A stretch of 64,000 nucleotides of DNA from NCBI GenBank assembly GCA_942493075.1, contig OW818681.1, forward strand, positions 558,001-622,000. Reading direction: 5' to 3'. The notes under the pieces were generated by a model. It was not told the DNA's origin, searched no databases, and saw only the letters and a program-made list of their open reading frames with translations. The translations under genes were made by a program, and so were the position numbers. Position 1 is the first letter of the stretch; each line of letters starts with the position of its first letter. This document shows, piece by piece, positions 15,830-23,880 of the stretch. The DNA is from JBBQYD01 sp942493075. GTDB taxonomy: Bacteria; Verrucomicrobiota; Verrucomicrobiia; Limisphaerales; UBA8199.

Positions 15830-16336
15830 ATGGTGAACTGCTCTAGCAAATTTTTGGTAATCTTAGTCCTCGTTGCGGGGTGCGGAGATCCGGATCCTTT
15901 TCCTCAAGAAAAGGCCGATTTCGTACAGTTGAGCCAATCGCTTAGTTCGGTTTCTCTGAGTGTTACTCCGCTTCTCAAGGGAGGCGCTATTTCGAACCTT
16001 GATCAGTTGTGTGGTGAATACCAGGAAGCGTTTCCTACGCGACCGAGGTTGTTTGAGATTGGTGGTTGGACGAATGCCTTCAGTTTACCCGCTCGCGAGT
16101 ACTGCTGGTTAACGAATTGGTCTGCAGCCGACAATGAGCGTATCCCTATTCTATGGTCTTACTTTACGTTGAGTCAGGGGAAAGAGGTGGTGGTGTGCTA
16201 CCTTGAAAAAGGTGGGGCCGAAAGACTCTGCAAACTACGCGAATTTGTTCCTTTGATTGCGCAGTTATCGAACAGGGTTGACTGTGGTAAGTCAGGTATT
16301 CGGGTGGGCTCGTGGAAGCGGATGGAAACCAAATGA
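15830..16336 (+). CDS. lipoprotein, candidate orphan immunity protein of the Rhs locus
   Basis: The 168-residue protein has a lipoprotein signal (SSKFLVILVLVAGCGDPDP, lipobox VAGC). The rest has no recognised domain (FPTRPRLFEIGGWTNAFSL, later YFTLSQGKEVVVCYLEKGG). Immediately after its stop comes a fragment of an Rhs core gene joined to the repeat block that also follows two other lipoprotein genes of this locus. By position it fits a periplasmic immunity gene whose toxin tip has been lost; that role is inferred from context only. Confidence 0.6.
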   Translation: MVNCSSKFLVILVLVAGCGDPDPFPQEKADFVQLSQSLSSVSLSVTPLLKGGAISNLDQLCGEYQEAFPTRPRLFEIGGWTNAFSLPAREYCWLTNWSAADNERIPILWSYFTLSQGKEVVVCYLEKGGAERLCKLREFVPLIAQLSNRVDCGKSGIRVGSWKRMETK

Positions 16337-16338
16337 CC

Positions 16339-16403
16339 GGCGCATCATGAAGAACGTGTGGAACAACACGGAAGGGACAGGCGCACCGGTAGAGCCGAAC
16401 TGA
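16339..16403 (+). pseudogene. Rhs core fragment (copy 1, shortest)
   Basis: Encodes RRIMKNVWNNTEGTGAPVEPN and a stop, the same C-terminal piece as at 17690-17828 and 23203-23397. It begins three bases after the lipoprotein stop, so the upstream part is deleted. Confidence 0.7.
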
Positions 16404-17195
16404 TCCCATTCCTGAGCTCTGGAAGAGCGGCATGATAATAGCCCAGGCCGAAGGCCGCAGTCCTGGGTAGAGCGTCATAAAGGATATACCTCTTTTCTCC
16501 TATTGGTTTGGCGCGTTTGTGACGCGCCAAACCAATAGGAGAAAAGAGACCGGATAATGGGGGCTGGAACCCAAGGCGGCGACCGCAGGCCGGTCTTGCC
16601 TTGGGCTATTATCAGCCGCCCCTGATCCGGGGCTCGGATGGGCGGCGTCTCACCCTTCGGCTCATGGATAACCGGGACGTTCCGATCCATTCGACCCGAA
16701 AAGCTGTAGAGGACTACAGCAGTCCAAGACGCAAGCGACGTATGGAAAGGCTCAAGATAACGGGTTGTCGACTCGAAGGGGTTTGCAGGTTTAGCCTGGT
16801 GCATTCCGAGGGAATGCCAGCGATTAGCCCGGGGTTGCTCGAGGAACGAGCGCCACCCCGGGTGCAAGGAAGATCGGAACGACCCCGGGCAGGGGCCGCA
16901 GAATCCTGCTGGTTCTCATAGACACGCTGGCACCCCTCATCGGGGTGCTGACGGAACAACGCCTGGTCCGGTGGTGTCGCGCTGACGCGCTCAACCACCG
17001 TCTAATGGCTGCGAACCCTTCGGGTTCTGGGGCGGGACAATCGGGGGCCAGACTGTGATAACGCCTGCATCCATCGGGATGCGCTACGCGTTTTGGAGTG
17101 CGGTGTGAAGCACCGCTTTCCTGGAAGGTTCAGAACAACGTGAACAACGTCCCATTGCGAGATTACCGGTTGACGTATTCAGGTGCTTAAAGTTC
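16404..17195. repeat. Rhs-locus repeat block, copy 1
   Basis: Contains in order the GAGCTCTG module, a 27-bp inverted repeat, a CTTGCCTTGGGC segment, the GCTGTAGAGGACTACAGC palindrome (16703-16720), a GCATTCC..GGAATGC segment, GGCACCCCTCATCGGGGTGC, and a GCGCTACGCGTTTTGGAG / GGTGTGAAGCACCGC element. It ends with TTCAGAACAACG..CCCATTGCGAG and AAAGTTCACTGA. The same order recurs in 17829-18625. No gene inside; 17196-17244 leads into the next lipoprotein. Confidence 0.85.
16490..16548. repeat. perfect 27-bp inverted repeat, 5-base loop (copy 1)
   Basis: Left arm starts CTCTTTTCTCC and ends GGTTTGGCGCGT; loop TTGTG; right arm exactly complementary. Identical copy at 17921-17979, near-identical at 23490-23548. 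Confidence 0.95.
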
Positions 17196-17244
17196 ACTGA
17201 TAGGAGCCGTTGCCGCTGGAGTCAAATTTTAAGAAAGACATACT

Positions 17245-17670
17245 ATGTCCCTGAGGATCTGTTTTGTCTTTATAGTAATCTCGCTCTTCTCTGCGGGATG
17301 CCGGAGAGGTGAATCCAGGGTTGATTTCGTTTACTTTAATTTGAGTAGCAATGAGATCTGGATTACGGAGATCACCGGACTGCCACCGGAGGCGTCGCCT
17401 GGGCGTTTGGCTCCAGTGCCCGACGAAGGACCACTCTCGGTAAAAGGATGCGGATTCTTTGAGCCCGTCCGAACGGGTAGTAAAATCAAGCTTATCTGGG
17501 AAGATGGGGGTGTGGAAGGTTGGCCGGGTGGCAATTATGTGAACAAGACACCTTTGCGTGAGATGATGTGGACACGAGAGGAATTGGGCATCCCGGCAAC
17601 AATAAGATCAGGAAAACTCCGCTTCACATATCTCGGAGACGACAAATGGCGCGTAACACTCATCGAGTGA
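17245..17670 (+). CDS. lipoprotein paralogous to the one at 22749; candidate orphan immunity protein
   Basis: The 141-residue protein has a lipobox (ISLFSAGC) and aligns along its whole length with the lipoprotein at 22749-23198: VDFVYFNLSSNEIWITEI against VTFVWFNLSTNEVFVTDA, PGRLAPVPDEGPLS against PGRLMPARGEDRLS, and the ends LRFTYLGDDKWRVT and IRFTYVGDDKWRIT. The other copy directly follows an Rhs tip. This one has no tip gene, only an Rhs fragment behind it, so it looks like a retained, orphaned immunity gene. Predicted location is the periplasmic face of a membrane. Confidence 0.7.
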   Translation: MSLRICFVFIVISLFSAGCRRGESRVDFVYFNLSSNEIWITEITGLPPEASPGRLAPVPDEGPLSVKGCGFFEPVRTGSKIKLIWEDGGVEGWPGGNYVNKTPLREMMWTREELGIPATIRSGKLRFTYLGDDKWRVTLIE

Positions 17671-17689
17671 TGCCGAACGGCGAAGTGAT

Positions 17690-17828
17690 GCAGCGGCGCA
17701 CGGTTGCCAGGACGGGTACCGGCCCACAGCAACGGTTGGAATTTGGATATGACTGGCGCGGACGGCGCATCATGAAGAACGTGTGGAACAACACGGAAGG
17801 GACAGGCGCATCGGTAGAGCCGAACTGA
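17690..17828 (+). pseudogene. Rhs YD-repeat fragment (copy 2)
   Basis: In frame it reads TGPQQRLEFGYDWRGRRIMK, then a short Asn/Gly tail and a stop at 17828. The YDWRGRR pattern is a YD/Rhs repeat. There is no start or upstream core. Confidence 0.75.
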
Positions 17829-18625
17829 TCCATGCATTCCTGAGCTCTGGAAGAGCGGCATGATAATAGCCCACCAGGCCGAAGGCCGCAGTCCTGGGTA
17901 GAGCGTCATAAAGAATATACCTCTTTTCTCCTATTGGTTTGGCGCGTTTGTGACGCGCCAAACCAATAGGAGAAAAGAGACCGGATAATGGGGGGCTGGA
18001 ACCCAAGGCGGCGACCGCAGGGCGGTCTTGCCTTGGGCTATTGTCAGCCGCCCCTGATCCGGGGCTCGGATGTGGGGCGTCATTCGGACTTCGGCCTTTG
18101 GATATCGGGGGCGTTCCAAGTCAGTGCCGAAAAGCTGTAGAGGACTACAGCAGTCCAAGACGCAAGCGACGTATGGACAGGCTAAGATAACGGGTTGTCG
18201 GCTCGAAGAGGGTTTGCAGGTTTAGCCTGGTGCATTCCGAACGAATGCCAGCGAGTAGCCCGGGGTTGCGCGAGGAACGAGCGCCACCCGGGTCCAAAGG
18301 AAGATCGGAACGACCCCGGGCAGGGGTCGCAGAATCCTGCTGGTTCTCATAGACACGCTGGCACCCCTCATCGGGGTGCTGACGGAACAACGCCTGGTCC
18401 GGTGGTGTCGCGCTGACGCGCTCAACCACCGTCTAATGGCTGCGAACCCTTCGGGTTCTGGGGCGAGACAATCGCGGGGCCAGACTGTGATAACGCCTGC
18501 ATCCATCGGGATGCGCTACGCGTTTTGGAGAGTTCTGTGAAGCACCGCTTTCCCGGCAGGTTCAGAACAACGTCCCATTGCGAGATTACCGGTTGACTTA
18601 ACCCGATCCCTAAAGTTCACTGAGT
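17829..18625. repeat. Rhs-locus repeat block, copy 2
   Basis: Same module order as 16404-17195, with the inverted repeat at 17921-17979, the GCTGTAGAGGACTACAGC palindrome at 18134-18151 and the same TTCAGAACAACG...AAAGTTCACTGA end. Identity is high throughout, with small indels such as GGGGCGTCATTCGG for GGCGGCGTCTCACC. No gene inside. Confidence 0.9.
17921..17979. repeat. perfect 27-bp inverted repeat (copy 2)
   Basis: Identical in sequence to 16490-16548, loop TTGTG. Confidence 0.95.
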
Positions 18626-18656
18626 TCGCAACAAGGCAAACCTGACCGCGCGCCAC

Positions 18657-20534
18657 ATGACGACCACCCGGACATATGATCTGGCCAATCGGCTCCTGAA
18701 GATTGAGTCTTTCAACGCTCAACCTTCAACGCTCAACTCGTTTAATTACGATTACAATGCCGCCAATCAACGCACGTTGCGCCGTGAAGCCGATGGCAGT
18801 TATTGGCGCTACGAATACGATTCACTCGGCCAGGTGATTTCCGGGAAGAAATATTGGTCCGATGGCACGCCCGTGCCCGGACAACAATTCGAGTATGCCT
18901 TTGATGATATCGGCAATCGCACCGGGACCAGGGCAGGTGGGGATTCCAATGGCGCGAACTTGCGGAACGCCGATTACTCAGCAAATCTGCTGAACCAATA
19001 CGCCAGCCGGACGGTTCCCGGCGTGGTGGATGTCATGGGTGTCGGTTTCGCCACCAACACAGTCACTGTCAACAGTCAGGCTACCTACCGGAAAGGTGAA
19101 TACTTCCGCAAAGCAGTTACCGTGGCTAACAGCAGCACACCAGTCTGGCAAAGCATCACAGTCTCCGCCGCAGGACAGACGAGTATTGCGGGCAATGTGT
19201 TGGTGCCGAGAGCGAATGAGAGCTTCTGGCACGATTCAGATGGGAATCTGCTCTCGGATTCGCTCTGGACCAACACATGGAGTTCTGAGAATCGTCTTGT
19301 TGAGGTGGAGAGCGCCGTGAATGTCCCGGGTCAGGCGCGTATGCGTGAAGAATGGACACATCTACCGGATGGCCGGTGGATACAGCGCATTGTTTCAACC
19401 AATAGCGGGGGTGTCTATTATCCCGCCTATACGAACCGTTTCGTGTGGGATCGCCAAGTCTTGCTGGCCATCCTCGACCATACCAATGGCGTTGTAGCGT
19501 CATTCATGCGCGGCAGCGACCTATCAGGGTCGATTCAAGGAGCAGGAGGCGTTGGAGGCGTTCTCGCCGTCAATTTCGGGCGTTCAACTCTCAACCTTCA
19601 ACCCTCAACTCACATGGTTTCTTATGATGGCAACGGGAACGTGGTGGCGTTGCACAACGCCGCCGATGGAGCGGAAAGTGCGGCTTACGAATACGGTCCA
19701 TTCTCCGAGCCCATCCGTGTCACTGGCCCGCTTGCCAGCCTGATGCCTCTGCGTTTCAGCACCATGTATGAGGATAACGTCACTGGTGACCGTAAGTACC
19801 TGTTCCGGGATTACACCCCCACCACCGGCAGGTGGAAGAGCAGGGATCCGATCCAAGAGGAAGGGGGGGTGAACTGCTACGCACACCTGGGTAATGACGC
19901 AATTTGCGGAATTGATTTTCTGGGGTTATTTTTCGAACTCTGGTATGGAAATCATCCTGTAATGGGCGGGAAATACCACTCTAAGCTGTGGTTGGTTACA
20001 GACGAATATAACGCGGCTTCTCAGCCATTCTTCCACTTTCATCCAGCGCTTTCGAAAACGGAGATAGCGGGAAATGAGTTCATCGGCCCGTGTATGTTGT
20101 ATGTTTTAACTATTGGTGCTGGGCCGGATCTAGAGGCTGACGAGCTTCACGCTAGTTTCAACCGGCCTAACGACGTTGGAAAGCCGCTTCTGAATGCAGG
20201 TCTTGTCACAACCTTTGCAGACTTCGGTCAGGCATTGACTTTTCTTAATAAGGTGAGCCTCCGAAACCAGAAACTGAATTGGAATTTTGAACACACCACT
20301 CTTGAATACGAACTCTTTCCCGACGCGAGCTACACCGCCTGGGATAAGTGGGACGAGTTCAACTCCAACAGCTACGTATCCGGCTTGTTAACGTCGTTCG
20401 GCTATACCCCACCATCTCCCGGTGATGATGCACCCGGCTATAGCAAACCGGTGCCGGATTTTGTCTTTACAAAGACGTTTTCATCCACGGCTGCACTCAA
20501 AGCTGAATGGCGAAAACACTACCCTGGATTATAA
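18657..20534 (+). CDS. Rhs-repeat C-terminal protein with variable tip (decapitated Rhs toxin)
   Basis: The 625 residues contain YD repeats and the Rhs-associated core: YEYDSLGQVISGKKYW, YAFDDIGNRTG, WSSENRLVEVE, VSYDGNGNVVALHN, AYEYGPFSEPIRV, then YLFRDYTPTTGRWKSRDPIQ (about residues 380-400) and the cleavage-associated NCYAHLGNDAICGIDFLGL. After about residue 425 comes a ~200-residue tip unlike the other tip in the window (GKYHSKLWLVTDEYNA, later NSNSYVSGLLTSFGY), whose toxin class was not recognised. A complete Rhs needs well over 1000 residues and an export signal; both are missing, so this looks like a silent tip cassette. The next gene overlaps the stop by one base (TAATG). Confidence 0.85.
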   Translation: MTTTRTYDLANRLLKIESFNAQPSTLNSFNYDYNAANQRTLRREADGSYWRYEYDSLGQVISGKKYWSDGTPVPGQQFEYAFDDIGNRTGTRAGGDSNGANLRNADYSANLLNQYASRTVPGVVDVMGVGFATNTVTVNSQATYRKGEYFRKAVTVANSSTPVWQSITVSAAGQTSIAGNVLVPRANESFWHDSDGNLLSDSLWTNTWSSENRLVEVESAVNVPGQARMREEWTHLPDGRWIQRIVSTNSGGVYYPAYTNRFVWDRQVLLAILDHTNGVVASFMRGSDLSGSIQGAGGVGGVLAVNFGRSTLNLQPSTHMVSYDGNGNVVALHNAADGAESAAYEYGPFSEPIRVTGPLASLMPLRFSTMYEDNVTGDRKYLFRDYTPTTGRWKSRDPIQEEGGVNCYAHLGNDAICGIDFLGLFFELWYGNHPVMGGKYHSKLWLVTDEYNAASQPFFHFHPALSKTEIAGNEFIGPCMLYVLTIGAGPDLEADELHASFNRPNDVGKPLLNAGLVTTFADFGQALTFLNKVSLRNQKLNWNFEHTTLEYELFPDASYTAWDKWDEFNSNSYVSGLLTSFGYTPPSPGDDAPGYSKPVPDFVFTKTFSSTAALKAEWRKHYPGL

Positions 20535-20923
20535 TGATTACCCGGAGCAAAAGAGTAATAATAGTCCTGTTACTGCCACTGATCGCGCTATTCATACTTC
20601 CGTTCCACCCAACGACTTTGGGGCTTTTAAAACAGCGCCTTCCTTGGGGAGAGGACGCGTGCATTGGCAAGCCGGCAGTCGAACTCCAAAGGATGCTTGC
20701 AGCCAAGGGCGTTTCACTTGTGCCGATGGATTCAACGAGTTACTACTTGCTAACAGGTAAGAGGCTTGAACCAACTCAGCGGGCCATGTCGTTTCTGAAG
20801 GGCAACGAATACTCTTGGTTCCATCTGGGGACTGCCATAAACCTTGGTTATGTAGTGATAGACAAAGCCGAAGGGGAGCATGTAATTTCAATACATCATG
20901 GGCGTTCCGTTGATTCTTTATGA
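20534..20923 (+). CDS. membrane-anchored candidate immunity protein for the first Rhs tip
   Basis: The start ATG at 20534 shares a base with the Rhs stop codon, so translation is coupled. The 129-residue protein has one N-terminal membrane helix (KRVIIVLLLPLIALFIL) and a soluble domain (GKPAVELQRMLAAKGVSLV, YSWFHLGTAINLGYVVIDK, ISIHHGRSV). Immediate coupling to a toxin tip and envelope anchoring are the usual marks of an immunity gene; no family recognised. An in-frame ATG at 20507 would lie inside the Rhs frame and is rejected. Confidence 0.65.
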   Translation: MITRSKRVIIVLLLPLIALFILPFHPTTLGLLKQRLPWGEDACIGKPAVELQRMLAAKGVSLVPMDSTSYYLLTGKRLEPTQRAMSFLKGNEYSWFHLGTAINLGYVVIDKAEGEHVISIHHGRSVDSL

Positions 20924-21120
20924 GCGAGCTCAATGGAATGCTGATTCCTGCAAGTGCTGAAGAAACAGTCGGGGAAGTAGGAGTAGAAATGGGTAGCCTT
21001 GACGCAAAGAAAGCCTTGCTGTTGCGAGGATCTATTCTGATTGCCACATGTGTGGCGTTGGGGTATTTCGCGCTCGTTCCAAAACATACTTCCTTTGTTC
21101 ATGGCCTTACTACACGGTGA
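20920..21120 (+). CDS. small membrane protein, possibly frameshifted
   Basis: Overlaps the previous stop (ATGA), so it probably belongs to the same cassette. The 66-residue frame has one hydrophobic segment (RGSILIATCVALGYFALV) and then ends abruptly. The following 40 codons in another frame (from 21125, MKWSAGELKDIYTRHPELKE, ending WIFPNGT) look like a natural continuation, so a single-base frameshift near 21100 may have split one ~110-residue protein. Function unknown. Confidence 0.45.
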   Translation: MSELNGMLIPASAEETVGEVGVEMGSLDAKKALLLRGSILIATCVALGYFALVPKHTSFVHGLTTR

Positions 21121-21124
21121 GGAC

Positions 21125-21247
21125 ATGAAATGGAGTGCTGGGGAATTGAAGGATATATACACCCGCCATCCAGAACTAAAGGAGCTCTGGCCCAATCCCA
21201 GAGCCAGCAACTTGGGAGTTGATTGGATATTTCCGAATGGAACATGA
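21125..21247 (+). pseudogene. probable C-terminal part of the split small membrane protein
   Basis: Frame from ATG 21125 gives a polar, helical 40-residue segment (ELKDIYTRHPELKELWPNP) ending DWIFPNGT. It is either a very small gene or the rest of 20920-21120 after a frameshift. Confidence 0.35.
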
Positions 21248-21395
21248 AGCGTAGGGGCTAGAAATGTTAGCGCTCCATTACTTGAAAATTAGTCGTGGAC
21301 TTAATTGGTCATTAGATTTCACTGAGTCACGAAACGAGTGTGCGGCGCATGACCACCACACGGACATATGACCTGGCGAATCGGCTGAGAATGTT

Positions 21396-22739
21396 TTGCA
21401 TTCTGAGAATCGTCTTGTTGAGGTGGAGAGCGCGGTGAATGTCCCGGGTCAGGCGCGCATGCGAGAGGAATGGACCCATCTGCCGGATGGCCGGTGGATT
21501 CAGCGCATTGTCTCAACCAATAGCGGGGGTGTCTATTATCCCGCCTATACGAACCGTTTCGTGTGGGATCGCCAAGTCTTGCTGGCCATCCTCGACCATA
21601 CCAATGGCGTTGTAGCGTCATTCATGCGCGGCAGCGATTTGTCAGGGTCCATTCAAGGGGCAGGTGGTGTTGGCGGTGTTCTGGCGGTGAACTTCGGGCC
21701 TTCAACTCTCAACCTTCAACCTTCAACTCCTTCTCAACCTTCAACCCACATGGTTTCCTATGATGGTAACGGGAATGTGGTGGCGCTGCATAATGCCGCC
21801 GATGGAGTGGAGAGCGCGGCTTACGAATACGGCCCATTCTCCGAGCCCATTCGAGTCACCGGACCGGTTGCCAGCCTGATGCCCCTCCGTTTCAGCACCA
21901 TGTATGAGGATAACGTCACGGGTGACCGCAAATACCTATTCCGCGATTACACCCCCAGCACCGGCAGGTGGAAGAGCAGGGATCCGATTGAGGAGATTCG
22001 TGGTCGTGACTGGATGACGGATGAAGAACAAGTCGGCATATCGGAACTACTGAGCGGGCCAAATATCTATGAGTTTGTCGGGAACAATCCTCTCAGCCAT
22101 GTGGACAATCTCGGCCTCGCCTTTTATGCGATTGACGGAACTTGGTCAACGCCACGACGCAGAGCAAATCCGTGGGTATTGTCTTTGATGACAACGGAAT
22201 CACCTAGCAGGTACTGGCGAGGTCCACGTTTCGGGGCGACCGGTCTGGATTCCTATTCTATCGCTCTGACGGTGCATAAACAGATTTGCAAAGATTACTG
22301 TCAAGCGAAGCAAAATGGAGACGACTTCAAAATCAATCTTACGGGCTGGAGCAGAGGCGCAATCATATCGGCAGGCGTCGCTAAGATGCTCAACGATCTG
22401 GGTTGCGATTGTTGCGGAACGAGAGACAAGCCAATTCCGGTGAACTGGGTCGGGCTTTTTGACGCCGTGGCGCAGATGCCTTTTGATGTTTGGTGGCCCA
22501 GAGCAGTGCCTGGCAACGTTGCGCATTTCGACCATGCCGTTAAAACTTCGACCAATCAGCCGCTCTTTCCGACTTGGCATTTCACAGGTGAGAACGCGCG
22601 GAAATTCTACCGCACTGATTGGGCGTACGAAGGATCGCCAACCAGCCATTCAGACATTGGCATGTCGTTGACGCTTCAAACAAGCAAGGCATACGAGTGG
22701 ATTGTGGAGCGAGCTGTTGCCGCAGGCGTTGGCTTCTAA
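21396..22739 (+). CDS. Rhs C-terminal silent cassette with DUF2235-like hydrolase tip
   Basis: Codes the Rhs core end (SENRLVEVE, GQARMREEWTHLPDGRWIQR, YGPFSEPIRVTGPV, YLFRDYTPSTGRWKSRDPIE, NIYEFVGNNPLSHVDNLGLA). A ~205-residue tip follows, starting FYAIDGTWSTPRR and containing NLTGWSRGAIISAGVAKML, NWVGLFDAVAQMPFD and HFDHAVKT. The DGTW start, G-x-S-R-G-A nucleophile elbow and D-x-V segment fit the DUF2235 alpha/beta-hydrolase family, which includes type VI phospholipase effectors. Upstream, a copy of the Rhs start region (ATG at 21349) is joined out of frame after a ~600-bp internal deletion, and this frame has only a TTG at 21396. It is therefore probably not expressed as it stands. Core sequence is nearly identical to 19280-19860. 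Confidence 0.8.
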   Translation: MHSENRLVEVESAVNVPGQARMREEWTHLPDGRWIQRIVSTNSGGVYYPAYTNRFVWDRQVLLAILDHTNGVVASFMRGSDLSGSIQGAGGVGGVLAVNFGPSTLNLQPSTPSQPSTHMVSYDGNGNVVALHNAADGVESAAYEYGPFSEPIRVTGPVASLMPLRFSTMYEDNVTGDRKYLFRDYTPSTGRWKSRDPIEEIRGRDWMTDEEQVGISELLSGPNIYEFVGNNPLSHVDNLGLAFYAIDGTWSTPRRRANPWVLSLMTTESPSRYWRGPRFGATGLDSYSIALTVHKQICKDYCQAKQNGDDFKINLTGWSRGAIISAGVAKMLNDLGCDCCGTRDKPIPVNWVGLFDAVAQMPFDVWWPRAVPGNVAHFDHAVKTSTNQPLFPTWHFTGENARKFYRTDWAYEGSPTSHSDIGMSLTLQTSKAYEWIVERAVAAGVGF

Positions 22740-22748
22740 AGGAGGAAT

Positions 22749-23198
22749 ATGACAAAGATCTTGCTTGCCAGTTTGGCGTTGGTTTTTGCAGGCGTCAGTT
22801 GCGTGAGCCCGCGTGTTCTTCCTGGTGAGGTCACCTTTGTGTGGTTCAATTTGAGCACCAATGAGGTTTTCGTTACCGATGCGGTTGGACTTCCCGATCA
22901 ATCTTGGCCGGGACGCTTAATGCCCGCTCGTGGCGAAGATCGATTGTCAGAAAAATCGGCCACCATTATGGAAGCCGTTCGTATTCAAGACCGGATCACA
23001 ATTAAATGGAAAGACAACGGCACGCAGGGGTTTTCCGGATACGCTCGATCTGGATCTCCAAGTGACAATCCTCCCGGCGTAGCGCATGAGGCGACCTTTA
23101 TGCGTGCCGAGTTGGGGCTTCCGGCCAGGACCGGGAACGCCGAGATTCGTTTCACTTACGTGGGAGACGACAAGTGGCGCATCACGCGCCTGAGGTAA
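22749..23198 (+). CDS. lipoprotein, candidate immunity protein for the hydrolase tip
   Basis: Begins 9 bases after the Rhs stop behind an AGGAGG-type site (AAAGGAGGAATATG). The 149-residue protein has a lipobox (LVFAGVSC). Its beta-rich body is paralogous to the lipoprotein at 17245-17670 (VTFVWFNLSTNEVFVTDAV, FTYVGDDKWRIT). Lipid anchoring in the periplasm would suit neutralising a lipase-like tip. The immunity role is inferred from position and paralogy. Confidence 0.7.
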   Translation: MTKILLASLALVFAGVSCVSPRVLPGEVTFVWFNLSTNEVFVTDAVGLPDQSWPGRLMPARGEDRLSEKSATIMEAVRIQDRITIKWKDNGTQGFSGYARSGSPSDNPPGVAHEATFMRAELGLPARTGNAEIRFTYVGDDKWRITRLR

Positions 23199-23202
23199 GC
23201 GA

Positions 23203-23397
23203 ATGGGCTCTCTCAGTTGTGATGGCCGATGGGCTTACAGTTGGGATGCCGAAAACCGGCTGGCCAGCATGGTTGCCCGGACGAGCACTGGACCGCAGCA
23301 ACGGCTGGATTTTGGCTATGACTGGCGCGGACGGCGCATCATGAAGAAAGTGTGGAACAACACGGAAGCGACAGGCGCACCGGTAGAGCCGAACTGA
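23203..23397 (+). pseudogene. Rhs YD-repeat fragment (copy 3, longest)
   Basis: 64 codons: WDAENRLASMVARTSTGPQQ, LDFGYDWRGRRIMKKVWNN and the same end as the other copies (GAPVEPN). Typical YD-repeat residues. No upstream core is attached. Confidence 0.75.
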
Positions 23398-23880
23398 TCT
23401 CATTCCTGAGCTCTGGAAGAGCGGCATGATAATAGCCCAGGACAAGGCCGAAGGCCGCAGTCCTGGGTAGAGCGTCATAAGGAATATACCTCTTTTCTCC
23501 TATTGGTTTGGCGCGTTTGTGACGCGCCAAACCAATAGGAGAAAAGAAACCGGATAATGGGGGGGGGTGGAACCCAAGGCGGTGACCGCAGGGCGGTCTT
23601 GCCTTGGGCTATTATCAGCCGCCCCTGATCCGGGGCTCGGATGGGCGGCGTTTCACAGCCTTCGGCCCTTGGATAATCCGGGTGCAAAGGAAGATCGGAA
23701 CGACCCCGGGCAGGGGTCGCAGAATCCTGCTGGTTCTCATAGACACGCTGGCACCCCTCATCGGGGTGCTGATTCCATGCGGATGTGACCGGAGGTCTTC
23801 GCTCCGCTCCGACGCTCCGGCTACTTTTTGGCAACCCTTCTGGTTGCGCTGATGCTGACAACGCTAGTGCGAACCAGCTA
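23398..23880. repeat. Rhs-locus repeat block, copy 3 (truncated)
   Basis: GAGCTCTG module, inverted repeat (23490-23548), CTTGCCTTGGGC segment and GGCACCCCTCATCGGGGTGC at about 23752. It then switches to the dispersed CCGGAGGTCTTCGCTCC / GGCAACCCTTCTGGTTGC repeat (23788-23855). The middle of the block found in copies 1 and 2 is deleted. No gene inside. Confidence 0.8.
23490..23548. repeat. 27-bp inverted repeat (copy 3, terminal mismatch)
   Basis: Same as 16490-16548 except that the outermost pairing is lost (right end GAAAAGAAA). Confidence 0.9.
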
